Of a stretch of 64,000 bases of DNA, positions 51,878-63,189 are shown piece after piece. Each line of letters starts with the position of its first letter. The first letter of the stretch is position 1. Source of the stretch: Lachnospiraceae bacterium JLR.KK002 (GTDB lineage Bacteria; Bacillota; Clostridia; Lachnospirales; Lachnospiraceae). The stretch covers positions 2,688,501 to 2,752,500 of the forward strand of contig JAYMNP010000001.1 in NCBI GenBank assembly GCA_036941025.1, given 5' to 3'. The translations under genes and the position numbers were made by a program. The notes beneath the pieces are model-generated. The model did not search any database, was not told the DNA's origin, and saw nothing but the letters and a program-made list of their open reading frames with translations.

Positions 51878-53878
51878 TTACTTGCCTCTCTGTTCTCTGT
51901 TACGGTACTGCACCGGAGTCATTCCATATCGTTTCTTAAAGAGACGGTTGAAATGCTCCACGTTCTGATAACCCACGCTTTCTGCAATATTTTCCACAGT
52001 CATTCCGGTGTTTTTCAGCAGAGTGCGCGCTTTTTTCATCCGGACATTTTTTACAATATCTCCAAAAGTTTTCCCGGACTTCTCCCGGATATATTTGGAA
52101 AGATATGGCTTGGACAAATGCATTTTCTCTGTAAGTTCATCCAGCGTCACGGTCAGATAATGCTCCTGAATGTAATTCATAATCTCATTCAGCCTGTCAT
52201 CCCGGCCCGTTTCGGCCTGCTGAATCTGTTCCAGCTTATTTACAGCCACACAGAGGGCCGCAATGGAAGATTTGATAATATCTTCGTCAATTCCCACACC
52301 CCAGTACAACTGCTGATTACAGGAAATTCCCACATAAGACACTGCTTTTGCGGAAGAACCTCTGGACAGAGAATGTTCCTCATAAACGGACAGCTCATAG
52401 CTTACATTAAAATACTGCTTCAATGCATTGCTCACCGCGTCCAGACGTCCGTTGCCGTTGCCTGTTACATTGCGTTTCTTTCCGCCATGATCCACTGTCA
52501 CCTCTGCCAGCATACCGTTCTTCTGACGGAAATGGCACTCCGGAATCTGAAAATGGGGCATATGCTCCACATAATGTTCCTCAAAAATCTCATACACCAG
52601 CCGGGGTGACAGTTCCATATGCCGATGGTCTGATACCCCTTTCACCGTATATCCCACTTCTTCTTTCATTTTATCCGGAACCGTAATACCGTAATTCTGT
52701 TTCAGAATATAGCTTACGCCGCCTTTTCCGGACTGACTGTTAATGCGAATCACATCGGAATCATAGGTCCGTCCCACATCTTTGGGGTCAATGGGCAGAT
52801 AGGGTACCGTCCATGCTCCGTCCGGCCGCTCTTCCCGGCAGGCCATACCTTTGGCAATGGCGTCCTGATGAGAACCGGAAAAAGCGGTAAAAACCAGTTC
52901 TCCGGCATAAGGCTGTCTGGGCGAAACCTGCATTCTGGTACAACGCTCATAAGTCTCCGCAATTTTAGACATATTGCTGAAATCCAGTCCTGGATCCACG
53001 CCATGGGAAAACATATTCATGGCAAGAGTTACAATATCTACGTTTCCGGTGCGCTCCCCGTTTCCAAAAAGGGTTCCTTCAATCCGGTCCGCCCCGGCCA
53101 GAATTCCGAATTCCGCATCACAGATTCCCACTCCCCTGTCGTTGTGGGGATGGAGGGACAGCACCACATTTTCCCGGTACTTCATATGTTTGCTCATATA
53201 CTCCACCTGCCCTGCAAAAACATGGGGCATGGCGTTTTCCACTGTGGTAGGAAGATTGATAATAGCCTTTTTTTCCGGTGTGGGCTGCCATACGTCCAGT
53301 ACTGCGTTGCACACCTCCAGAGCATAATCCACCTCTGTTCCGGAAAAACTCTCCGGGCTGTACTCAAAAGTGAAATTCCCCTCTGTCTCTTCCGCCAGCT
53401 TTTTCAGGAGTTTTGCTCCGCTGACTGCAATCTCCAGAATTTCTTTTTTACTCTTTTTAAACACCTGCTCCCGCTGAGCCAGGGAAGTGGAATTATAAAG
53501 GTGCACCACAGCATGAGGCGCGCCCTCTACCGCTTCAAAGGTTTTGCGGATAATGTGCTCTCTGGCCTGAGTCAGAACCTGCACCGTCACATCATCCGGT
53601 ATCATATTCCGTTCAATCAGCGCCCGCATGAACTTGTATTCTGTCTCGGAAGCCGCCGGAAATCCCACTTCAATTTCTTTAAAACCCACATCCACCAGCA
53701 ACTGGAAAAATTCCAGTTTTTCTTCCAGGCTCATGGGCTCAATCAATGCCTGATTTCCATCCCGCAAATCTACGCTGCACCATACGGGAGGTGCTGTAAT
53801 ATATTCTTTTTTTACCCAGTCGTACGTAACTTCCGGGGGCATAAAATACTGTCTCTCGTATTTCTCAAAATTCTTCAT
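51878..53878 (-). CDS. leuA: 2-isopropylmalate synthase fused to AraC-type DNA-binding domain
   Basis: The product has 666 residues from ATG 53878, 7 nt after GGAGG. Residues ~1-550 are LeuA2: [12 protein letters not shown] (catalytic R, D), [27 protein letters not shown] (HxH metal site) and a C-terminal dimer domain with [17 protein letters not shown]. Residues ~562-660 are an AraC/XylS double helix-turn-helix ([20 protein letters not shown], then [20 protein letters not shown]). The enzyme makes isopropylmalate for leucine. The fused regulator is not part of normal LeuA. A leucine T-box lies in its leader. Confidence 0.9.
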   Translation of the reverse strand: MKNFEKYERQYFMPPEVTYDWVKKEYITAPPVWCSVDLRDGNQALIEPMSLEEKLEFFQLLVDVGFKEIEVGFPAASETEYKFMRALIERNMIPDDVTVQVLTQAREHIIRKTFEAVEGAPHAVVHLYNSTSLAQREQVFKKSKKEILEIAVSGAKLLKKLAEETEGNFTFEYSPESFSGTEVDYALEVCNAVLDVWQPTPEKKAIINLPTTVENAMPHVFAGQVEYMSKHMKYRENVVLSLHPHNDRGVGICDAEFGILAGADRIEGTLFGNGERTGNVDIVTLAMNMFSHGVDPGLDFSNMSKIAETYERCTRMQVSPRQPYAGELVFTAFSGSHQDAIAKGMACREERPDGAWTVPYLPIDPKDVGRTYDSDVIRINSQSGKGGVSYILKQNYGITVPDKMKEEVGYTVKGVSDHRHMELSPRLVYEIFEEHYVEHMPHFQIPECHFRQKNGMLAEVTVDHGGKKRNVTGNGNGRLDAVSNALKQYFNVSYELSVYEEHSLSRGSSAKAVSYVGISCNQQLYWGVGIDEDIIKSSIAALCVAVNKLEQIQQAETGRDDRLNEIMNYIQEHYLTVTLDELTEKMHLSKPYLSKYIREKSGKTFGDIVKNVRMKKARTLLKNTGMTVENIAESVGYQNVEHFNRLFKKRYGMTPVQYRNREQRGK

Positions 53879-53906
53879 TCTCATTCCTCCAATGTTTTGT
53901 TAAAAT

Positions 53907-54215
53907 AAAAAAAGAATCTTTCATATCTATTATTCCCCAGCTGAGGACAATAGAGACGAAAGATATAAAATCCTGCGCGGTACCACTCTGACTTCATGTA
54001 TTCACATGCACTTACCGGCACTTTCATGCCTTTCTCTGTAACGGGAGAACCCGTCCTGGCTTACTGTTTCCCTTTTGTCTGATATAAGTCTGAAAATGTT
54101 CAGCCGGAAGCTCCGGGGCCAGTTCACTGCATCGTCCCTGCCATTTTCCACCGCCAATGGCTCTCTGTAAGTTTCTCTGCAGCTACTCTTCCCTTTCTCT
54201 GCTTTTCACGGGTTT
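53907..54215 (-). promoter_or_regulatory. Leucine T-box leader of leuA with terminator
   Basis: The conserved T-box sequence AGAGTGGTACCGCG is at 53976-53989 (minus). Stem I elements are upstream, including CCATTGGCGGTGGAAA and a GTGAACTGG stretch. CTG at 54120-54122 is the likely leucine specifier. A terminator stem (ATCTTTC / GAAAGAT ends, 53914-53964) is followed by seven Ts ending at 53907. Uncharged leucine tRNA should favour antitermination and leuA expression. Confidence 0.9.
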
Positions 54216-54378
54216 TATCTTATCACAGATTATCCAAATTGTATAGTGATAATTTTAATCAGTTTTATTGATTTATTTTATCATTTCAGTGAAAAGGACA
54301 GATTTGCTGTTCCGGCGGTAACATATCAGCGGAATTCACGCAGAATCATCTTATCTGTCCTTTTCTTCCCAATATTTG

Positions 54379-54639
54379 TCAGACAACACCTTTCTGGTGC
54401 AGATACTTCTCTCTGGTCGCAAGACCGCCCCGGATATGCCGCTCCGATTTATTTACGTCCAGTACCTTTCTCGCCTGGGCTGCAAGGGCGGGGTTAATCT
54501 GCATGAGACGTTCGGTGACATCTTTATGTACCGTACTCTTGCTGATTCCAAATTTTTTGGCCGTCTGCCTTACTGTGGCATTTTCCTCAATTATATAATT
54601 AGCAATATTAATCGCCCGTTCTTCTATGTACCCTTTCAA
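54379..54639 (-). CDS. spoIIID: Sporulation transcription regulator SpoIIID
   Basis: The product has 86 residues. TTG 54639 matches the family start (xKGYIEERAINIANYIIE) and has AGGGA 6 nt upstream; a GTG further up is less likely. The HTH is TVRQTAKKFGISKSTVHKDV, followed by ERLMQINPALAAQARKVLD and a basic tail HIRGGLATREKYLHQ. It is a mother-cell regulator that switches gene expression between sigma-E and sigma-K. A sigma-E-like promoter lies just upstream. Confidence 0.95.
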   Translation of the reverse strand: MKGYIEERAINIANYIIEENATVRQTAKKFGISKSTVHKDVTERLMQINPALAAQARKVLDVNKSERHIRGGLATREKYLHQKGVV

Positions 54640-54668
54640 CGAAATTCCCTCATACACTGTTTTTTTAT

Positions 54669-54699
54669 AATGTATGAGGGAAAAAGGGCGGTTATGACT
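54669..54699 (-). promoter_or_regulatory. Sigma-E-like promoter of spoIIID
   Basis: On the minus strand, GTCATAAC (within 54691-54699) and CATACATT (54669-54676) are spaced 14 bp apart and match sigma-E -35 and -10 patterns. The -10 overlaps one arm of a 10-bp inverted repeat CCCTCATACA/TGTATGAGGG (54648-54680). Confidence 0.6.
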
Positions 54700-54772
54700 G
54701 AGGATTTACATTTTGTGTTTTCCCAAACCGGATTCTCCCCATTCACCGTTCTGTTTTGTTACTGCCCCGCTG

Positions 54773-57700
54773 TCAGTCAGTCTCCCGCTTCTTTCTGTTT
54801 CTGCTGTAGATAACAATACAAATAACAGATGTGACAACAAGTACAGACAATATCACAATAACCCAAAGCCAGAAATAACCGATATGCAGATTTATTTTCT
54901 CCTGAATATTATTTGCATTGCCTGCCATATCGTCAAGAACAATGCCCACATTGTGCCATCCTTTCTCAAGGGAGAAGGTAATTGTTCTCTCATCACCGGA
55001 ATAGGCAAAGGGCACTTTCTGACCATTGTCATAAATCGCACAATGGCTTTCATCTACCAGTTCGCTGATACCTGAAAGGGTAAAAGTACGCTCCGTTTCA
55101 CCGTAAAACCAATGCCAGGAATCCAGATTATCCGGCATGACACAGGTTGGAGCAATATTGTCAATATGCATTTTGCCCAGATCAATGCGGCGCCCCTGAT
55201 TTTTAACCGTCAATTGCAGCTCCACGTCCGTATCATCCTGGAAATTTTCTCTGAAAAAATCCGCCCTCAAAAGATAATTACAGATACCTATCCCATAAAT
55301 GCTGTTATCCTCCATGCACTGGGCGTTGGTAACAATTTCCTGTCCGTTGCTGTCCCGCAGGACAATATCCGTCCCGGTTTCTTTTTTCGTCATTACAAAA
55401 ATATTCAGATCCTGGAAATCGGAAGGTTTTTTGCTGATTGCTTCACCATTTTCATATTCAAAGGAATACAGACCTGTTTTTTTCTCAGGATTGCTCTCCA
55501 TAAGAAACGCCAGCACATCCTGATTGACCATACGGGCATAGGTATTATAATTAACAGCGCTTTTATTGCCCGCAACATCCACTGCCACCAGTTCCAGGGC
55601 ATATACGCCGTCTTCTTTGAAATCCGACAGAGTATATTTATTATCTTCAATTGTTCCGCTCGTTACTGTCGGCTTCATTGCCACTGCATCCGAAGTGGAA
55701 TAGTCCGGGATGTAAACGGTCAGCTTATATTCCAGATGCGACAGATTCAAATCCTCAAATACAACGGTGGGTGCAGCCTCTTCCTTCCTTTCACAGGGAT
55801 ATACATCCAGAAATTCCGTATCATCCTCTCCCACAAAGGAACCGTTTTTCATACTGACAACAGGCGCTGTTTTATCAATCTCGAAGATAACGGTGCTGCA
55901 TGGTTCCGCAGTATTGGACGCTAAATCAGCGGGCGTCATCTCCATACGATAGACTCCGTCAAAGTCAAAGGTAAAAGAAATTGTGTGGACATCTCCTGTG
56001 CTGTCCCACCTTGCGCCTCCCAGAACCATACCTGTGGCATCTTCCATCCCCTCCGGGCTGTGTTCTTCTCCCGCCTCTTTTCTCATAATTTTCAGATTCA
56101 GAAGCTCCGGGTCAAAGTTATGCTCTGTAACCGTAATGTTTACCGTTTTATCCGTATTAAAACTGTTTTCCGCTGCATTGCCAAATTCAGCAAAATTCTC
56201 CTGCACCACAGGCCTGGTCTTATCCACATAAAACATGTTTTCATTGCCGCCGCTGAAATTCACAACTGCGGGATGATTTCCCAAATCCATTCCCGTCATA
56301 TCAAACATGTAATCGCCCTCGTCAAAATCAATAACAGCCGTATGTTCCGTATTGGAAATCTCTGCAAATGAATATCCGGGCACAGCGCCAAACATATTTT
56401 CAATTTCCACCTTTATCAGATTTTCATCAAAATTCCGTTCTGTCACCGTAATGTCCGCAATGCGGTTCTGCTCATAATACATATCCGTATCATCGTCTTC
56501 GCGGAATACAACGTTGATAACAGGCGCCGTTTTATCAACAGTAAATATTTCACTTTGGACATTCTCTGTCCTGTTCCGTGCATTGTCCATTGCGTCAAAG
56601 GTTAATCTGACATCATTATCATCTTCCGGGAAAGTAAAGGTTTTTGTGGCCTGGGTCACAAGATTGCCATCTGTGCCCGTCACTTTCCAGCCATCTCCCA
56701 GCTCGGCGTTTAAGCTGTACCCGGCAGGATTGAGCTCAATTATCTTCCTGTCATAAGAATTTTGTTCCGCACTCTGCAAATAGCCAATCTGCCTGATTCC
56801 GGAAACAGTATCAGTGATCACGACAGTAAAGCGGTTTGTCCCCACATAAAGAGGATTGCCCGCAGCATCACGGTAACTGGTGTCTGCCTTCTTTGTAATT
56901 TCAATCTCAGGCGCAGTTTCATCCATATAATAGATAACTTTATGATCGGCTTCATTTCCTGCATTATCCGTGGTTTGAGCGGTAATTACATATTTTCCGT
57001 TTTTGGCTTCTCCGCAAACAGATGAGAAATAACCTGTATCGAATATATAGTTCTGTTTATCACGATTGGGCCCGTCCGCTGCTTCCGCCACTTCCGCTTT
57101 TAACAACGCATTGCCTTTTTTGTCCTCCGGAATATCGGCGCCGTTCACAGACAAATCCACATTGTTCAGGCCGGAGTGCTCATCCTGAACCGAAAGTTTA
57201 ATTGTTTTATTTGAACGGTACCAGATAGGACCGTCTGCTCCAAATATGCTGTCACTTCCCGGCAGGCTGAAGGTGACTGCCGGCACATCCGTTTCTGTCA
57301 TTACCCGTATGCCTGCTGAGACAGCCTCTCCTCCGGTATCTGCTATATTCGGACAGGAAAGGCTTACTTTTCCATACCTGTCATACACTTTCACAATAAT
57401 GCCGCTCTCAAAAACTGCTTCTTTTGCGGGAATTTTTACCGAAAATACCCCTTCACCCTCATCAGTTATCCTGAGGGGCTCCGCCAATCCCACATACTGA
57501 ACTGCTGCATAATCAATGCCACTGTCAAAAGCAACTTCTTTTGTATAGGCTTTCAAAATTAATGTATCGTTTGAATATACGCCAAAGGTAAGAACTTTCA
57601 GAATCGCCCTGAGGCAGTGTCGGCGGCATCCACACGGAATATAATCACTTCCTCCCTGTCAAACCACTGGCTGCCGCCGATGTTTACGCTTTCCGGTGAA

Positions 57701-60330
57701 ATTGCGGCGATGCTCCCCTTTTCAGGAGGATTTGTATCTTTGTAGAAAGTGACAGAACTGCTGACAGTATTACCGCAATTATCTTCCGCTTCCACTGTGA
57801 AAATATGCTCTCCGTCATTCAAATCACCAATCCGGAAAACTGTCGTATGTTCTTCTGTTTTAAAAGAAAAATCTGACCTGGCATATTCCACCCTGCCATT
57901 ATCTTTCACCGTAACGGAATATAACCCGCTATGCAATGGCCCCTGGCAATCGGCGGCCGTAATCTTCATTTCAACATCGCCGTCATTCGCGCCAAACCAC
58001 ATACGTCCCTGGCCATCTTCATGGGCCTGGCTCAAAATACCGCCAAAATCTATGGAAGGAACATCATCTTCAACGATTAAATCATTGCTCCGGACCAATC
58101 CCCGTTCAGGAATATCCGTAGCCAGTGCCTCGGTGAGCAGCCCCACACGATCCTCGACACGAATACGCATGGCAGTCATGATTTCATCGGGCCGGACAGC
58201 TAAGACATATTCATCGCTTTCTTCGCTTTGAACCGCTTCCTTATCATTTATTTTCACGCTCTTTACTCCGGAAGCATAGAATTCTTCCCTGGCCTCATTA
58301 TCATTTACTTTTACTGCAACTTCAACGGTATTTTTATAAAATGTACCAAAGGTAAAAAATTTCAGTATTCCTTCTGAGTTATCACTCTGAGGTTTTCTTA
58401 TTTCAATACGCTCAATCTGCGGCGGAAGCATATCACTGCCCACCGAATCTGTAACAGGTTCTTCGTCGTCATAGACATTTCCTGCTTTATCGGTAACCCT
58501 CAGATGAAGGGTGTGCCTGTTGCCGGGTACAGTCTTAGCCAGATGCCAGGGCAGAATCAGCTCAAACTCCGTCCTGTCGTCCGAATAACCTTTAAATTCC
58601 GCATAATCCGTTCTGTATTCTGATTCTCCTTCCTGTAACAAAAATCCGTCGTCCCACAGATATTCCACTTTTGCAATGCCCGAACGGGAATCTGAAAGGG
58701 TAATATTTGCCTTAACGGATTGTTGAAAATTCCCATCAATATGCGTAATCTTGACATCAGGCTTTGTTCTGTCAATACAGAATGATTCCACAGGTTCTCC
58801 ATCATATGCAATCCTGGCCGACTGATTTCCCAAATCTCTCCCCTGGAGCTCAAAGGTATATTCACCTTCGCCAAAATCAATCACAGCTACATGCTCTGTT
58901 TCCGATATTTCTTCAAACACATATTCCGGTACATCTCCGGATGTATTTTCTATCCTGATATCTGTCAGCCCTGCGTCAAAATTCCGTTCCGTCACCGTAA
59001 TCCTGGCCACCCGGCTTTGTTTATAATATGCAGTTCTGTCATCCTGAAATTCAACCCTGATATCCGGAGAAGTCTTATCTATGGTAAACGTTTCGCTCCG
59101 TACATCCTGAATCTGATTTCCGGAACCATCCACAGCATCAAAAATCACAGTAACGTTATTATCATCGGCAGTAAAATCATATGTCTTTGTAACCTGTGTG
59201 ACAAGGTTGTCCTCCATCCCCGTTACCAGCCAGCCATCTCCCAGATTCTCTCCCGGAGCGTATTCATCGTTATCCAGGGTAATCATCCGTCTGTCGCAGG
59301 GATTTTGTTCTGCATTCTGCCGATATCCAAATGCTCTGATTCCGGAAACAACATCCGTAATTTTTACAGTAAAGCTGTTGCCTTCCGTATAAAGCCGGTT
59401 TCCGGCCCCGTCCTGGTAACCGGTATCCGCCATATCTGTAATTTCAATTACAGGGGCACTGTTATCCTCTGCCTTTACCAGCTTTTCCCCCTGTGAATTA
59501 CCCACACAGTCGAATACTTCCGCAAAAATTCTTCCTCGAAATCCTTCCGGTATTTCCAGCTCTGCTTTCCCATCTGCAATTTCCAGTGACCCGGTAATTT
59601 CTTCCTGTTCCGCTCCATCTTCATAAGGCACCAGACGGTATTTCATCTGGCCAGGGCCGGAAGAAGGAACATCATCCGTAACATTTACAACCACACGATA
59701 ATCCGCTCTGAAATAATAGCCATATGTAAATTCATCAATGGCAAACTCTTCTATTAATTCTGCTGTGTCTTCCATTCCGTCAGGTAATTCCGGAATAAAA
59801 GCAATCCCGGAAACAGCAGGAGGAACTTTATCTATAAAATATTCCGCATTATAATTTGCCGCATTTCCTGCATGGTCTGTGACTGCAACGGCAATCTCAT
59901 ACTTTCCTTCTTCTGCAGACTGCCTGTCTCCTGCCCTTTCACAGACAGCAGTAAAGTAATCCAAATCGAAAACATAGTGCAGTGGCTCACGATTACAGGA
60001 ACCTTCCCCTTTTTCTGATTTTAACAATGCTGTCGCTTTTTTATCTTCCGGAACATCAATGCCATTGACAGAGACATCCACATTGCAGATGCCGGAATCT
60101 TCATCCTGGACAATCAACTCCAGCTCTTTATTATTTTTATACCATATCTGGCCATCATCCCTGACACTTCCGTCGCCTTCAGGCAGATGAAAGGTTATCG
60201 AGGGAGAAACAGTTTCTTCCTCCGTATCAGTATGATCCACATTACCGTTTTCCCCATAAACAACCGGTATGCTGTTTACTGCCAGAAACAGTACGATTAC
60301 AACAGACATCCATCGGCTTTTCCACTTCAT
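54773..60330 (-). pseudogene. Giant Ig-like repeat surface protein split by a frameshift
   Basis: ATG 60330 opens with a signal peptide (MKWKSRWMSVVIVLFLAVNS). The first frame (910 residues) stops at 57598 after DAADTASGRF. The intact sequence continues in another frame as ILKVLTFGVYSNDTLILKAY for 927 more residues and ends in a membrane anchor (FWLWVIVILSVLVVTSVICI) and basic tail. Each half has the same blocks (IWYKNNKELEL / IWYRSNKTIKL; ITVTERNFD repeats), showing internal duplication. It would be a ~1,850-residue cell-surface Ig-repeat protein. The frameshift lies near 57604. Confidence 0.75.
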
Positions 60331-60387
60331 GGTATCTTCCCCTTTTTCATTATACTGAACTCTCCCGGCCGCAAATTTATTTTTTCT

Positions 60388-60918
60388 TCAAAGCAGGGGC
60401 CACTGCATTGTAAAAATCTGATTTTGTTTTTCCTCTTTTATATTTGTGAAAATACATCCGTCAATATTCTGCAGATTGCTGTTTGCCTGATTTAAATCAT
60501 TCTGCAAACCGGAGAGCTTCGTATCGACGCTGCTTTTCTTTGATTTGAGCGTATTCCACACACCATTTAATGCATTTTTGGTTTTTGTTGTTTCACTGCC
60601 AAAAACTTCTGTAATATCTTTACTGACAATATCGCTGGCATGAACCATTCCGCTGAAATTCGCTGCAGCCTGCCCTGTCTTACCGGAGACGGCAGAAAGC
60701 CTGCTGGTTAAACTGCTTTCCCGCTGAGCAACAGCCTTCAGGCTGTCAAGAGCCGACCTGGTTTCTCTGATATCCCTGTTAAGCTGATTAATCCGGTCAA
60801 CAACACGCCGCCTCTCATTATTAAGATTATAAATCTGATGTTCACAACTGTTGATTTCACTACATGAATTGTAATATCTCTGACGATAATAATTATACAG
60901 ATATTGGCTGTCTGACAT
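60388..60918 (-). CDS. DUF5082-like coiled-coil protein (type VII secretion-associated?)
   Basis: The product has 176 residues, nearly all helical. The start SDSQYLYNYYRQRYYNSCSE is followed by a long coiled coil (RVVDRINQLNRDIRETRSAL) and later VFGSETTKTKNALNGVWNTL. The pattern resembles DUF5082/YwqH-like proteins that accompany LXG toxins of type VII secretion in Firmicutes. The last ~30 residues (FTNIKEEKQNQIFTMQ) look unlike the family and may be a frameshifted end. It precedes the Ig-repeat gene by 57 nt. Confidence 0.55.
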   Translation of the reverse strand: MSDSQYLYNYYRQRYYNSCSEINSCEHQIYNLNNERRRVVDRINQLNRDIRETRSALDSLKAVAQRESSLTSRLSAVSGKTGQAAANFSGMVHASDIVSKDITEVFGSETTKTKNALNGVWNTLKSKKSSVDTKLSGLQNDLNQANSNLQNIDGCIFTNIKEEKQNQIFTMQWPLL

Positions 60919-61190
60919 GGCTCCCTCTCCCTTTATATAGAATTAAAAGAACTGATTATATTTTTTCTACTCCCAAATTCATTATGCATTTATGGTTAAA
61001 AACCGTCAAGTGTCAGATATTTCATTCTCGCATTTTGTAAAAAAAGACGAAAATATGTCGTCAATTCAGCATTTTTTACAGCACTTTTCTTAATAACAAA
61101 GTAGGCAGACTCTGTGTATAATGGTTTTCTCTTACAGGAAATCTATATACTTTAGCACTTCACAGTGACACGGTATTTCCTATAAGATGA

Positions 61191-61216
61191 AAAAGAGGAG
61201 ATGTGCTCTCTCCTCT
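61191..61216 (-). terminator. Terminator after the AAA/PD-(D/E)XK gene
   Basis: GAGGAGA and TCTCCTC form the stem with TTTTTC after it on the minus strand. The rest of the ~320-nt gap (60919-61237) contains no gene. Confidence 0.65.
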
Positions 61217-61237
61217 CCTGTTATCATATATTGTTCA

Positions 61238-62950
61238 TCAAATACCGCTACCATCTTCTTTTCCGAAACATACCTCACAGTCTTTCCGGTAAAAGGAAAT
61301 GCCATAACAGTCCGTTCTTCTGTACCCCTCCGTCCGCAGTTCCTCCATATATCTTTTCTCATAAATCTGATTCAGAGCCCTTTTTGCATCCTTTTCCAGA
61401 TCATCAATGGAATCCGATACCTTTACTTCCAGAACAAACGACCTGCCCCGCAGTGAGGGGCTTTTCACCATAATATCAGAACGCCCATTTCCCGATTCCC
61501 GGTTGGACTTCACCAGATAATTCTCGCTCTGGCTTAAAATTCCCGTCAGAAACCCATGGTAAAAATTTTCCGCACTGTCATAGAAACTGATGGTACGAAA
61601 CAGCTGACCGTTTAATATGTCCGTCATTTTCCGGGCATCTCCATCTTCCATGGCACGGTATAAATCATGAAAATCTTCTTTTTTTATCATACCTTTCATC
61701 CAGTTCAGAACCGTATTCTGATAAATGGTCTTCACTTCCGTGTTTGGAACCCGCACCCGCAAAAAGACTGACAGTTCCTTAAAATATTCACTTTCTTTTG
61801 TCAGATATCCTGTAAAATACAGGAAATTCCAGAGATTTTCACTGTTACTGTGCATATCTCCGTAAGTTACTTCTTCATGTACCTGAATATCCAGGGTACC
61901 TCCTTCCAGAAGCATTTCAATCTGACCTTTCATTTCCCGGTCAGCCCTGGCAATCATATCTTTAATAATATCATTGGAACTGGTATTGATCCAATAGGGA
62001 CGCGGAAATGCATTTACATCGGAATACAGATCATACAGAAACTTAATCACACTCCATGGGTTATAAACATCTGTATCTCCAAACAAATATCCGTCATACC
62101 ATTCCTTCATGGTCGGAAAACGATTTCCCACTTCATAATATTCCATCATCTGCAAAACTTCCGGTTCCGTAAATCCAAAATGCTCACTGTATTTTCTGTC
62201 CAGTACAGAGATAATATTAAGATGGTTCAATCCCGTAAATATACTTTCTTTTGAAATCCGCAGACACCCGGTAATCACAGCAAACTGCAGATAATCATTG
62301 GTTTTTAATGCAGATTCAAACAGGGAGCGGATAAAACTGACCATCCTGTCATAAAAACCTCTGAAATATGCATTTTCCAGCGGTACGTCGTACTCGTCAA
62401 TCAGAATCACCGTATTCCTTCCGGTAATCTTATACATACACCGGCAGAATAACTGCAGTGCATTTCTTACTGCCCTCTCTTCTGCCTTTCCTTCTGCAAC
62501 AGCAGTATACTGCTCATATTCTCTCAGAGAAAGACATTCTTTCCCCGCTTCCACCAGCCTTCTGTGCCGTTCAAATTCCGTGCTGACTGCGTTCTGTATC
62601 ATGTAATAAGCCACATCATAGTCTTCCTGCTTCGCCGATTTCAGCGTCAGTTCAAACACCGGATAGTTTCCCATCTGCCCTGTATAACTTTCCCCGGCGT
62701 CCATAATTTTCATCCCCTGGAACAGTTCTTTCTGTTCCCCGTTCCTTCTGGCATCTCCCGTATCTTCAAAAAAGTATCGCAACATGCTCAGATTAAGGTT
62801 TTTTCCAAAACGCCTGGGACGGGTGAATAAATTAACTTTTCTTTTTAAGTCCAGTAATTCTTTTATGAGCATTGTTTTATCTACATAGTAATAGTCAGAC
62901 TTTATCATATCTTCAAAATTATCAACACCTGTCGGCAATGGTTTCTTCAT
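61238..62950 (-). CDS. AAA-like ATPase with PD-(D/E)XK nuclease domain (DUF1703 type)
   Basis: The product has 570 residues from ATG 62950, where GGAGGTGG lies just upstream. The N-terminus [20 protein letters not shown] is the AAA-ATPase-like family start. Walker A reads [14 protein letters not shown], with Asn where Ser/Thr is usual. Walker B is [12 protein letters not shown]. The C-terminal PDDEXK_9 domain has [11 protein letters not shown] and FVLEVKVS (ExK). Members occur in high copy in gut bacteria, and a role in defence or recombination is suspected but unproven. Confidence 0.85.
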   Translation of the reverse strand: MKKPLPTGVDNFEDMIKSDYYYVDKTMLIKELLDLKRKVNLFTRPRRFGKNLNLSMLRYFFEDTGDARRNGEQKELFQGMKIMDAGESYTGQMGNYPVFELTLKSAKQEDYDVAYYMIQNAVSTEFERHRRLVEAGKECLSLREYEQYTAVAEGKAEERAVRNALQLFCRCMYKITGRNTVILIDEYDVPLENAYFRGFYDRMVSFIRSLFESALKTNDYLQFAVITGCLRISKESIFTGLNHLNIISVLDRKYSEHFGFTEPEVLQMMEYYEVGNRFPTMKEWYDGYLFGDTDVYNPWSVIKFLYDLYSDVNAFPRPYWINTSSNDIIKDMIARADREMKGQIEMLLEGGTLDIQVHEEVTYGDMHSNSENLWNFLYFTGYLTKESEYFKELSVFLRVRVPNTEVKTIYQNTVLNWMKGMIKKEDFHDLYRAMEDGDARKMTDILNGQLFRTISFYDSAENFYHGFLTGILSQSENYLVKSNRESGNGRSDIMVKSPSLRGRSFVLEVKVSDSIDDLEKDAKRALNQIYEKRYMEELRTEGYRRTDCYGISFYRKDCEVCFGKEDGSGI

Positions 62951-63189
62951 GGCTCCACCTCCATTTCCCATATTATACCCGATACTCAAACTATCTGCAA
63001 TCCGTGGTTCATAAAATCCGGCGTACCGGCCGGCATTGAGAGACCGGTAAATAATTTCTTACAGGCACATTTCACGTAACAGTTCACGGAACAGTACAAA
63101 CTTCTTATTGTGCTGACTGAGAAAAGAAGTTATAATAAAAAAGAATACTGTCGGGAGCCATTTATGAAATAAGAGAAAAGAGGACATTT

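Noticed and set aside
57556..57600. Two separate Ig-repeat genes instead of one
   Set aside because: The downstream part lacks a signal peptide and ribosome site, and the sequence across the gap continues in frame with a repeat present in the upstream half.
63000..63180. Possible riboswitch before the chemotaxis receptor gene (GGC-rich stretch at 63020-63050)
   Set aside because: No c-di-GMP or other aptamer signature could be aligned.
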